Below, one piece after another: positions 8,269 through 15,810 of a stretch of DNA of 64,000 bases (position 1 is its first letter; every line of letters begins with the position of its first letter). A model generated the notes under the pieces. That model saw only the letters and a program-made list of their open reading frames with translations, had not been told where the DNA came from and did not search any database. Origin of the DNA: Euzebya rosea (GTDB taxonomy: Bacteria; Actinomycetota; Nitriliruptoria; Euzebyales; Euzebyaceae); NCBI RefSeq assembly GCF_003073135.1, contig NZ_PGDQ01000008.1, positions 1 to 64,000 on the forward strand, written 5' to 3'. The position numbers and the translations under genes are program-made.

Positions 8269-9369
8269 CTAGGACTCGAAGCCGACCGGCAGGTATTCCT
8301 CCACGTTCTCGGCGGTCACGACCGCGGAGTAGGTGATGATCTCGGCAGGGACGTCGTTCTCCGACAGCCCGTCGAGGCCCTGACCCTGCGCGATGGCGCG
8401 GGCGAGGCGCACGGCCGAGGAGGCCATGGACGGGTTGTAGAGGACGGTGGCCTGCAGCACGGACTCGCCGGACTGGATCTCGCGCATGGCGTTGGCGGAA
8501 CCGGCGCCACCGACCATGAAGAACTCGTCGCGGCCGGCCTCCTGGATGGCGGCCAGGACGCCGATGCCCTGGTCGTCGTCGTGGTTCCAGATGGCGTCGA
8601 TCTCGGGCTCGGCCTGCAGCAGGTTGGCGGTCACGGCCTGGCCGGACTCCACGGTGAACTCCGCAGCCTGACGGGCGGAGACCTCGAAGCCGAAGGTGGC
8701 CAGCGCGTCGGCGAAGCCCTGGCTGCGGTCCTGGGTGAGGGGCAGGTTGTCGATACCGGCGATCTCGGCGATGACCGGGTCGGTCACGCCCTCGTCGGTC
8801 AGGCGCTGGCCGATGTAGTTGCCGGCGCTGACGCCCATGCCGTAGTTGTCACCGGCGATGTAGGTCCGGTAGGCCTGCGGGCTGGAGAAGACGCGGTCGA
8901 GGTTGACGACCGGGATGCCGGCCTCCATGGCCTGCTGGGCGACCTGGGTCAGGGCCTGGCCCTCGAAGGGCAGGATGACCAGGGCGTCGACGCCGGAGTT
9001 GATCAGCGTCTCGACCTGGGCGATCTGCTGGTTGACGTCGTTGGTGCCCTCGGTGACCTCCAGGGTCACGTCGTCGTACTCGTCGGCCGCGGCCTGGGCG
9101 TTCTCGGTGATGGCTGCGATCCAGCCGTGGTCGGCTGCGGGGGCGGAGAAGCCGATGGTGACCGGCTCGCCGGACTCCTCGGCCGCACCGGTGGCGTCGC
9201 CCTCACCGGAGTCGGCGTCGGACGTCGCCTCGGAGGTCTCGCTGTCGCCGTCGGTGGTCTCGTCGTCGCTGGTGCCGTCGCCGGTGCAGGCGGTCAGCAG
9301 CAGCAGGACGGCGATCATCGCCGCCATCAGGCGCATCAGCCCGAAGCGGGAAGTGGTTGGCTCGGTCAT
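8269..9369 (-). CDS. Sugar ABC transporter substrate-binding lipoprotein
   Basis: A 366-residue periplasmic-binding-protein-type lipoprotein (Peripla_BP_4, RbsB-like). The signal peptide ends in the lipobox LLTAC near residue 27. An Asp/Glu/Ser/Thr-rich linker of about 40 residues follows, then the sugar-binding fold starting at VTIGFSAPAADHGW, with NDVNQQIAQVETLINSGVDALVILP and IPVVNLDRVF. It captures a sugar or polyol outside the membrane and delivers it to the permease encoded just upstream. It is the last gene of a three-gene transport operon; 164 bp separate it from the permease gene. The ligand is unknown, but nearby isomerase and oxidoreductase genes suggest a cyclitol, keto-sugar or disaccharide. 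Confidence 0.9.
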   Translation of the reverse strand: MTEPTTSRFGLMRLMAAMIAVLLLLTACTGDGTSDDETTDGDSETSEATSDADSGEGDATGAAEESGEPVTIGFSAPAADHGWIAAITENAQAAADEYDDVTLEVTEGTNDVNQQIAQVETLINSGVDALVILPFEGQALTQVAQQAMEAGIPVVNLDRVFSSPQAYRTYIAGDNYGMGVSAGNYIGQRLTDEGVTDPVIAEIAGIDNLPLTQDRSQGFADALATFGFEVSARQAAEFTVESGQAVTANLLQAEPEIDAIWNHDDDQGIGVLAAIQEAGRDEFFMVGGAGSANAMREIQSGESVLQATVLYNPSMASSAVRLARAIAQGQGLDGLSENDVPAEIITYSAVVTAENVEEYLPVGFES

Positions 9370-9533
9370 TGCTCTGGCTCCTCTGTCGTTGTGTGGCTCG
9401 TGACTGGCACGCCTGGACTGGCATGCGAGAACTGGACGGTGGACTGGCATGGGTGGACCGGCTCGGCGAATCGAGCAGGTGGGACTGGGGGACGACTGGC
9501 GGGTGCCGTCGTGGTGACGACCCCACCGACGGG

Positions 9534-10586
9534 TCAGGCGCGGTCGCGCCCGGACCGCATCTGCAGCAGAACAGCGGCCACGATGATCAGACCCTTGGCG
9601 ATGTTCTGGAGATCGGTGGAGAGGTTGTTGAGGGCGAACACGTTCTGCAGCAGCGTGAAGATGAACACGCCCAGCGCCGAACCGACGATCGTGCCCTTGC
9701 CGCCGGTCAGCAGCGTGCCGCCGATGATCACCGCGGCGATGGCGTCGAGCTCGTAGAGCTCGCCGTGGGTGCTGGACCCCGTCGTGGTGCGGGCCGCGAT
9801 CAGGATCGCGCCGATGCCGGTGCACAGGCCCGACAGGCCGTACAGCATCATCGTGTGCCGGCGGATGTTGATGCCGGCCAGGCGAGCGGCCTCCACGTTG
9901 CCACCGATGGCGAAGGTGTGGCGACCGAAGGTCGTGCGGTTCAGCAGCACCCAGCCGATGACGAAGACGATGCCGACGACCCAGACGAGGTTCGGCAGGC
10001 CCAGGAAGTCGCCCTGGCTGATCCGGGTGAAGCTCTGGACCTCGACGAGCTGCACGCGTTTGTTGGAGATGTTGGCGGCCAGGCCCCGCGCGGACACGAG
10101 CATGGCGAGCGTCGCGATGAACGACACCACGCGTCCGTAGGCGATCAGCACCCCGTTGACCAGCCCGGCGAGGGTGCCGACCAGCAGCGCCACGCCGACC
10201 ATGCCGAGGACGCCGAACTGCTGGGTGGCCCCGGTTGTCGCCCACACCGAGGCCAGCGCGACCAGCGCGCCGACCGACAGGTCGATGCCCCCGCCGATGA
10301 TGACGAAGGTCATGCCGACGGTGACGACGCCGATGACGGCGGCCTGTCGGAGGATGGTCAGCAGGTTGTCGCTGGTGAGGAAGTTCTCGGGGGCCGTGAC
10401 CGCTCCGACGAGGGCCACGAGGACGATCGCCCCGACCAGTCCGAGGTTGCCCATCCGGCCCATCGCGCCGCCCAGCCTGGCGCGGGCGCTGCCCTCGGCC
10501 TGGATCGCCTCGGCGTCGGTGACGTGTGCGGGGTCGTCGGTCAGCATCGTCGGCTCTGTTCCTGTTGTGTCGGTCGTGGTGTTCAT
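9534..10586 (-). CDS. Sugar ABC transporter permease (RbsC-like)
   Basis: A 350-residue inner-membrane permease of the branched-chain/ribose type (BPD_transp_2). About 35 polar residues precede some eight to ten hydrophobic segments. The family stretch TFVIIGGGIDLSVGALVALA and the loop GGNVEAARLAGINIRRH are clear, as is AAVIIGGTLLTGGKGTIVGS. It forms the membrane channel with the ATPase encoded by the gene it overlaps (4-bp ATGA overlap at 10583-10586). The overlap implies translational coupling. Confidence 0.93.
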   Translation of the reverse strand: MNTTTDTTGTEPTMLTDDPAHVTDAEAIQAEGSARARLGGAMGRMGNLGLVGAIVLVALVGAVTAPENFLTSDNLLTILRQAAVIGVVTVGMTFVIIGGGIDLSVGALVALASVWATTGATQQFGVLGMVGVALLVGTLAGLVNGVLIAYGRVVSFIATLAMLVSARGLAANISNKRVQLVEVQSFTRISQGDFLGLPNLVWVVGIVFVIGWVLLNRTTFGRHTFAIGGNVEAARLAGINIRRHTMMLYGLSGLCTGIGAILIAARTTTGSSTHGELYELDAIAAVIIGGTLLTGGKGTIVGSALGVFIFTLLQNVFALNNLSTDLQNIAKGLIIVAAVLLQMRSGRDRA

Positions 10587-12091
10587 GCCGCGTGGCCCTC
10601 CATGACGAGGTCCAGCACGTCGGCTTCGGTGAGGTCGGTGGCGGCGCTCTCGTGGACGATGCGGCCGTCGCGGACGACGAGCACGCGGTCGGCCAGGCCC
10701 AGCACCTCGGGCACCTCGCTGGAGACCATGACCACGGCGACACCGCTGTCGGCCAGGTCACGGACCAGCTGGTACAGCTCGCTGCGGGCGCCGACGTCGA
10801 CGCCGCGGGTGGGCTCGTCGAGCAGCAGCACCTTGCACTCGCGCAGCAGCCAGCGGGCAAGGACGGCCTTCTGCTGGTTGCCGCCGGAGAGGGTGCGGAC
10901 GGCGCGGCGTCCGTCGGCCGGGCGCACGTCGAGGTCGCGTGTCAGCTTCTCGACGTCCTCGCGTTCGGCCTCGGCGCCGATCATGCCGCCCCTGGAGTAG
11001 CGAGCGAGCGTCGCCAGCGACACGTTGCGGATCACCGTGTCACCGAGCACCAGCGCCTGGGCCTTGCGCTCCTCCGGGCACAGGCCCATGCCGGCCGCGA
11101 CCGCAGCGGTCACCGACCCGGCGCGCATGCGCGTCCCGTCGAGGGTCACGCTGCCCTCGTCGGCGGTGCGGGCCCCGTAGATGGTCTCGAGGATCTCCGA
11201 GCGGCCCGCGCCGACGAGCCCGGTCAGGCCGAGGATCTCGCCGGGGTGCACGTCGAAGGAGACGTCGGCGAACTCGCCCTTGCGGGTGAGCCCCTCGACC
11301 TGCAGGAGCGGCGCGCCCGTGTCGATGGCGTCGGTGGGACGGTCCGGGAAGACGAACTCGATGTCGCGGCCGGTCATCAGCGAGACGACCTCGCGGGTCG
11401 TGACGTCGGCCACCGGCAGGCCCTGCGCGACGGTGCGGCCGTCCTTGAGCACGGTGACCCTGTCGCCGATCTCGCGGATCTCCTCCAGGCGGTGGGAGAT
11501 GTAGACGACGGCCACGCCCTCGTTGGTGATCTCCTTGATGACGCGGAAGAGGTTGCCGACCTCGTCACCGTCGAGCACCGCCGACGGCTCGTCCATGACG
11601 ATCAGCTGGGCGTTGTAGGACAGGGCCCGCGCCATGCTGGTGATCTGCTTGCCGGCCGGGGTCAGCGACCCCAGCTCGCGACCGGGCTTGATCTCGGGGT
11701 GGCCGAGGCGGGCCAGCAGCGCGGCGGCGGCCCGGTGGGTCTCACCCCGGCTGACGAACCCGCCGCGGGCGTGTTCGTGGCCCAGGAAAATGTTGTCGGC
11801 CACCGACAGGCCGTCGACGAGGTCGAGCTCCTGGTAGATCGTGGCCAGGCCGTGGCCGAGCGCGTCGATCGGATGGGCGAAGGACACGTCCTCGCCCTGC
11901 CAGACGATCCGTCCCTCGTCGGGGGTGTGGGCACCCGCCAGGACCTTGATCAGGGTGGACTTGCCGGCGCCGTTCTGGCCCAGCAGGCAGTGGACCTCGC
12001 CCTGACGAACGTCGAGGTCGACGTTGTCGAGGGCACGGACGCCGGGGAACTCCTTGACGATGCCGTGCATCTCGAGCAGTGGTCGGCTCAC
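10583..12091 (-). CDS. Sugar ABC transporter ATPase, two-domain (RbsA-like)
   Basis: A 502-residue ATP-binding protein with two fused nucleotide-binding domains, as in RbsA, MglA and XylG. Domain 1 has Walker A GQNGAGKST (about residue 38) and a Walker B ending in LIVMDEPSAVLD; its signature is degenerate, LTPAGKQ in place of LSGGQQ. Domain 2 has the atypical P-loop GLVGAGRSE and the intact signature LSGGNQQK. It powers uptake with the permease at 9534. GTG 12091 follows an AAGGA site. It is the first gene of the transport operon, with its own promoter and palindromic operator upstream. Confidence 0.93.
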   Translation of the reverse strand: MSRPLLEMHGIVKEFPGVRALDNVDLDVRQGEVHCLLGQNGAGKSTLIKVLAGAHTPDEGRIVWQGEDVSFAHPIDALGHGLATIYQELDLVDGLSVADNIFLGHEHARGGFVSRGETHRAAAALLARLGHPEIKPGRELGSLTPAGKQITSMARALSYNAQLIVMDEPSAVLDGDEVGNLFRVIKEITNEGVAVVYISHRLEEIREIGDRVTVLKDGRTVAQGLPVADVTTREVVSLMTGRDIEFVFPDRPTDAIDTGAPLLQVEGLTRKGEFADVSFDVHPGEILGLTGLVGAGRSEILETIYGARTADEGSVTLDGTRMRAGSVTAAVAAGMGLCPEERKAQALVLGDTVIRNVSLATLARYSRGGMIGAEAEREDVEKLTRDLDVRPADGRRAVRTLSGGNQQKAVLARWLLRECKVLLLDEPTRGVDVGARSELYQLVRDLADSGVAVVMVSSEVPEVLGLADRVLVVRDGRIVHESAATDLTEADVLDLVMEGHAA

Positions 12092-12130
12092 CAGCTCGTC
12101 CTTTCTACTTCCCTAGTAGGTTGTGCAAGT

Positions 12131-12167
12131 AAACTAAATACTTTGGACTGATCGGTCAACAAAGTAT
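12131..12167 (-). promoter_or_regulatory. Promoter with palindromic operator for the sugar ABC operon
   Basis: On the minus strand, TTGACC (12159-12154) and TAGTTT (12136-12131) are 17 bp apart and form a good sigma-70 promoter 40 bp before the ATPase start. An inverted repeat, ATACTTTG at 12138-12145 and CAAAGTAT at 12160-12167, brackets the -35 box and overlaps the spacer, which suits repression. The half-site CAACAAA also occurs at the ROK and ThuA promoters (15746-15770 and 23910-23934), so the ROK protein at 14500 is the likely regulator. The AT-rich composition contrasts with the surroundings. Confidence 0.65.
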
Positions 12168-12223
12168 AGGGACTCCTCCTCGAAAGGGTGTGGGCGGTCG
12201 AGCGCCCACGACCGATGCCGAGG

Positions 12224-13435
12224 TCACCCGGGCGCAACGGACACCCAGCCGCGCTGGTCGGACGCCGCCTGGACGGCGTCGAGGACGTGCTGGACCTGCA
12301 GTCCCTCGGCGAACCCCGGTTGCGGGTCCGTGCCCTCGGCGATCGCGACCGCGAAGTCGCGGACCTCGTGGACGAAGCTGTGCTCCCAGCCGATGATGTG
12401 GCCGGGCGGCCACCATGCCGCCATGTAGGGCTGGTCGCCCTCGGTGACGAGGATGCGGCGGAAGCCTTCCGTCGCGGGGGTGCCGTCGACGGTGAAGAGC
12501 TCGAGCTCGTTCAGGCGCTCGAGGTCGAAGACGATGCTGCCCTTCGATCCGTTCAGCTCGATGCGCAGGCCGTTCTTGCGTCCCGTGGCGAACCGGCTGG
12601 CCTCGAAGGTGGCCAGCGCGCCGTCGGACATCCGGGCGATCACCAGCGCAGCGTCGTCGACCGTCACCGGCCCCATCTCCCGAGGGGGCTCCGCCGCCCC
12701 CGGACCGCCGCTGCCGGTGGCCGACAGGCCGTCGGACCCCTCCGCCAGCGGGCGTTCGGTCACGAAGGTGTGGGTGTGCCCGGTGAGCTCTGTGACCGTG
12801 GCGCCGGTCAGGTGCTGGGCCAGGTCGATGATGTGGGCACCGATGTCGCCCAGCGCACCGGAGCCCGCCAGGTCGGACTGGAGGCGCCACACGAGCGGGA
12901 ACTCGGGGTCGACGATCCAGTCCTGCAGGTACACCGCACGGATGTGGCGGATCTCGCCGATGACACCCTGCTCGATGAGCTGCTTGGCGTGGGCGAGCGC
13001 CGGGACGCGGCGGTAGTTGAAGGCCACCATCGAGCGGACGCCGTTGACCCGGGCCTTCGCCGCGGCGTCGGCCATGGCCTGCGCCTCCTCCACGGTGTTG
13101 GCCAGGGGCTTCTCGCACATGACGTGCTTGCCGGCCTCCAGCGCCGCGATGGCGATCTCGTGGTGGCTGTTCCCGGGCGTGCAGATGTCGACGATGTCGA
13201 TGTCGTCACGCGCGACGACCTCGCGCCAGTCGGTCGCGGCCTCCTCGAAGCCGAGCTTGGCGCGCGCCTCCTCGACCTTCTCCGCGGACCGGCCGACCAC
13301 GACCTTCATGTGCGGCTTGACGGGCAGGTCGAAGTGCCGACCGACCGTGCTCCAGGCCTGCGCGTGGGCGCGGCCCATGAAGCTGTAGCCGATCATCGCG
13401 ACGTTGAGTCGCCCGTCGCTGGTCACGCCCGCCAT
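12224..13435 (-). CDS. Gfo/Idh/MocA family oxidoreductase
   Basis: A 403-residue NAD(P)-dependent sugar or cyclitol dehydrogenase. The N-terminal Rossmann part opens with RLNVAMIGYSFMGRAHAQAW. The catalytic EKP motif is intact (HVMCEKPLANT), followed by the family helix around FNYRRVPALAHAKQLI and a GDIGAHIIDLAQHL histidine region. It acts with the isomerase gene, which it overlaps by one base (TGATG at 13435). ThuB and inositol dehydrogenases belong to this family. An unusual Gly/Ala/Pro-rich insert at about residues 247-260 is encoded by a GGGGGC...CCCCC palindrome (12683-12703). The substrate is not deducible. Confidence 0.88.
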   Translation of the reverse strand: MAGVTSDGRLNVAMIGYSFMGRAHAQAWSTVGRHFDLPVKPHMKVVVGRSAEKVEEARAKLGFEEAATDWREVVARDDIDIVDICTPGNSHHEIAIAALEAGKHVMCEKPLANTVEEAQAMADAAAKARVNGVRSMVAFNYRRVPALAHAKQLIEQGVIGEIRHIRAVYLQDWIVDPEFPLVWRLQSDLAGSGALGDIGAHIIDLAQHLTGATVTELTGHTHTFVTERPLAEGSDGLSATGSGGPGAAEPPREMGPVTVDDAALVIARMSDGALATFEASRFATGRKNGLRIELNGSKGSIVFDLERLNELELFTVDGTPATEGFRRILVTEGDQPYMAAWWPPGHIIGWEHSFVHEVRDFAVAIAEGTDPQPGFAEGLQVQHVLDAVQAASDQRGWVSVAPG

Positions 13436-14442
13436 CAGCTGTCGCTCCCGAACGCGTCGTCGAAGGAGCCGGTCGGCTTGTCCCAGTTGAGGGTCTTGAG
13501 CAGCTCGAGGGCCTCGGGGGCGCCCTGCAGGCGGTCCATGCCGGCGTCCTCCCACTCCACCGAGATCGGACCGTCGTAGCCGATCTCGTTGAGGGCACGG
13601 ATGCACTCCTCCCAGTTGACGTCACCACGGCCGACGGACACGAAGTCCCAGCCACGACGAAGGTCCGACCAGGGGAGGTGCGAGCCCATGCGGCCACGGC
13701 GACCATCGGGCCGGTTCACCTTCGCGTCCTTGCAGTCCACGTGGTAGATCCGGTCGGCGAAGTCGAGGATGAAGTTCGCGGGGTCGATGCCCTGCCACAC
13801 CATGTGGGACGGGTCCCAGTTCAGGCCGAACGCCTCGCGGTGGCCGATGGCCTCCAGCGTCGCCTTGGTCGTGTAGTAGTCGTAGGCGATCTCCGAGGGG
13901 TGGACCTCGTGGGCGAAGCGGACCCCGACCTCGTCGAAGACGTCGAGGATGGGGTTCCAGCGCTCGGCGAAGTCGGCGTAGCCGCGATCGATCATCTCCT
14001 GCGGGACCGGGGGGAACATGGCGACCGTGTGCCAGATGGAGGACCCGGTGAACCCGACGACCACGTCCACGCCCAGCGCGGCGGCGGCCCGGGCGGTGTC
14101 CTTCATCTCCTCTGCGGCGCGCTGGCGGACGCCCTCGGCCTCGCCGTCGCCCCAGATGCGGGCCGGGAGGATGCCCTCGTGGCGCTCGTCGATCGGGCTG
14201 TCGCAGACGGCCTGCCCGACGAGGTGGTTGGAGATCGCGAAGACCTTCAGGTCGTACTTGGCGAGCAGGTCCTTGCGACCCTGGATGTAGCCGTCGTCGG
14301 CCATCGCCTTGTCGACCTCGAAGTGATCACCCCAGCAGGCGAGCTCGAGGCCGTCGTAGCCCCACTCCGAAGCCAGCCGTGCGACTTCCTCGAGCGGCAG
14401 GTCGGCCCACTGACCGGTGAACAGCGTGAATGGTCGGCCCAT
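13435..14442 (-). CDS. Sugar phosphate isomerase/epimerase (xylose-isomerase-like TIM barrel)
   Basis: A 335-residue AP-endonuclease-2-like TIM barrel. Putative metal ligands lie in [35 protein letters not shown] and [11 protein letters not shown], in the order expected for the family. Enzymes of this type isomerise or epimerise sugars, keto-sugars or inosose, and often sit next to Gfo/Idh/MocA dehydrogenases as here. ATG 14442 follows a good AAGGAG site. It is 57 bp downstream of the ROK gene and coupled to the oxidoreductase by a one-base overlap. Family confidence is high; the reaction is unknown. Confidence 0.87.
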   Translation of the reverse strand: MGRPFTLFTGQWADLPLEEVARLASEWGYDGLELACWGDHFEVDKAMADDGYIQGRKDLLAKYDLKVFAISNHLVGQAVCDSPIDERHEGILPARIWGDGEAEGVRQRAAEEMKDTARAAAALGVDVVVGFTGSSIWHTVAMFPPVPQEMIDRGYADFAERWNPILDVFDEVGVRFAHEVHPSEIAYDYYTTKATLEAIGHREAFGLNWDPSHMVWQGIDPANFILDFADRIYHVDCKDAKVNRPDGRRGRMGSHLPWSDLRRGWDFVSVGRGDVNWEECIRALNEIGYDGPISVEWEDAGMDRLQGAPEALELLKTLNWDKPTGSFDDAFGSDS

Positions 14443-14499
14443 GTTGGTTGTCTCCTTGGGTGTCGGTTGTGTCGTGAAGGGGAGGGTGGGTGTCGTCGG

Positions 14500-15732
14500 T
14501 CAGGACGCCGTGGCGGCGACATCGACGTCGTCGTGCAGGGCGACCAGGGTCGGGTCGGCCAGGACCGGGGTGAGCGCCAGCTCGGCCGCACCGATCAACG
14601 AGGAGTCCTCGCCGAGCGTGGCTGGGGTGATGGCCGTGACCGCACGGGCCGGCCCGAGGGACCGGCGGTCGACCTCGATCCGGGCGGCGTCGATCAGGTA
14701 GGAGAAGGCCCGGGCGAATACCCCGCCGAGCACCACTCGCTGCGGGTTGAGGATGTTGATGAGACTGGCCAGCCCGATGCCGAGCCACGTACCCACCTGG
14801 GCGAAGGCGTCGAGCGCCCGCTGGCTGCCGGCCGCGGCTTCGCGCATGATCGCCTCGACGGCCTCGTGGTCACCACCGTCGGCCCAGCCCATGTGGCGCA
14901 GCAGCGCTCGCTGGCCGATCTCGGTCTCCCAGCATCCCAGGGAGCCGCAGTGGCAGGGCAGGCCGTCGGGGTTGACGACCATGTGTCCGATCTCGCCGGC
15001 GTAGCCGCTGCGGCCGACGAGGGGACGTCCGTCGACGACCACCCCGCCGCCGACGCCGATCTCGCCGGAGACGTAGACCATGTCGCGGGTGCCGCTGCCG
15101 GCGCCCCGGATGTGCTCGGCCAGGGCGCCCAGGTCGGCCTCGTTGCCGACGACCACGTCGAGGTCGGCCAGCCCGAGCTCCTCGGCGAGCCGGCTGGCGA
15201 GCAGGTCCCCGAGGGGCACGTCGGTCCAGCCCAGGTTCGGGGCGAGGTGGACGAACCCGTCGGCCACCCGGACGATGCCCGCCACGGAGACGCCGAGCCC
15301 GACCAGGTGCAGGTCGGGGGCGTCGGCGAGCGCGGCGCCGATGAGCTCGACGATGTGGTCGAGGGTCGCGGCGACACCGCGGCTGTCGGCGGTGAGCGGG
15401 ACCTCGACCCGGCGGTGGACGGTCCCACCGAGGCCGACCACGGCGAAGACGATCCGGGAGACCTTCACGTCCGCCGCCAGAACCACCGCCCCGTCACCGC
15501 GGGCCGCGACGACCGGGGAGGGACGCCCGGGCGAGCCGGTGACGACCGCGTCCCCCTCGACGACCAGGTGGCGCTGCTCGAGCTCGGCGACGAGGGTTCG
15601 GATCGTCGAACGGTTCAGCCCGGTCGATGTCGTCAACGCCGCGCGGGACAGCTGCCCTGCGCGGTGGACCTGTCCGAGTACCGTGCTCAGGTTCTGCTGA
15701 CGCACGGAGTCACGGTTGGTTCCGGCTCCCAA
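14500..15732 (-). CDS. ROK-family transcriptional repressor
   Basis: A roughly 410-residue regulator. The N-terminal winged helix-turn-helix (NRDSVRQQNLSTVLGQVH, LSRAALTTSTGLNRSTIRTL) is followed by a ROK sugar-kinase-like domain. Its zinc motif is PCHCGSLGCWE, preceded by GYAGEIGHMVV. Such proteins bind operators until a sugar ligand releases them. The frame is open to TTG 15765, but that codon lies within or before the predicted -10 box. TTG 15732, with AAAGGG upstream, is therefore preferred; no ATG or GTG is available before the HTH. It sits between the ThuA gene it probably controls and the isomerase gene. Confidence 0.88.
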   Translation of the reverse strand: MGAGTNRDSVRQQNLSTVLGQVHRAGQLSRAALTTSTGLNRSTIRTLVAELEQRHLVVEGDAVVTGSPGRPSPVVAARGDGAVVLAADVKVSRIVFAVVGLGGTVHRRVEVPLTADSRGVAATLDHIVELIGAALADAPDLHLVGLGVSVAGIVRVADGFVHLAPNLGWTDVPLGDLLASRLAEELGLADLDVVVGNEADLGALAEHIRGAGSGTRDMVYVSGEIGVGGGVVVDGRPLVGRSGYAGEIGHMVVNPDGLPCHCGSLGCWETEIGQRALLRHMGWADGGDHEAVEAIMREAAAGSQRALDAFAQVGTWLGIGLASLINILNPQRVVLGGVFARAFSYLIDAARIEVDRRSLGPARAVTAITPATLGEDSSLIGAAELALTPVLADPTLVALHDDVDVAATAS

Positions 15733-15745
15733 GATCTTTCGGCCC

Positions 15746-15803
15746 TTTCGTGATGCAGACAACAAAATAGGGGCGGGGGCTGACCGAAGTCAACCCCCGC
15801 CCC
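15746..15803 (-). promoter_or_regulatory. Nested thuA terminator, rok promoter and operator
   Basis: Read on the minus strand, a perfect 10-bp stem (GGGGCGGGGG with CCCCCGCCCC, 15803-15794 and 15779-15770) is followed by TATTTTGTT, an intrinsic terminator for the ThuA gene ending at 15811. The loop of this hairpin contains TTGACT (15793-15788) and the T-rich tail contains TATTTT (15769-15764). They are 18 bp apart, so the terminator doubles as the rok promoter. The adjoining 25 bp (15746-15770) match 20 of 25 positions upstream of the ThuA gene and form the candidate ROK operator. Confidence 0.7.
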
Positions 15804-15810
15804 GATCGAA

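Noticed and set aside
9370-9533. Small gene between permease and binding-protein genes
   Set aside because: No convincing ORF; only short GACTGGCATG repeats, likely part of the operon mRNA leader of the binding-protein gene.
15732-15765. TTG 15765 as the ROK start
   Set aside because: It overlaps the predicted -10 box and lacks a ribosome site; TTG 15732 fits better.
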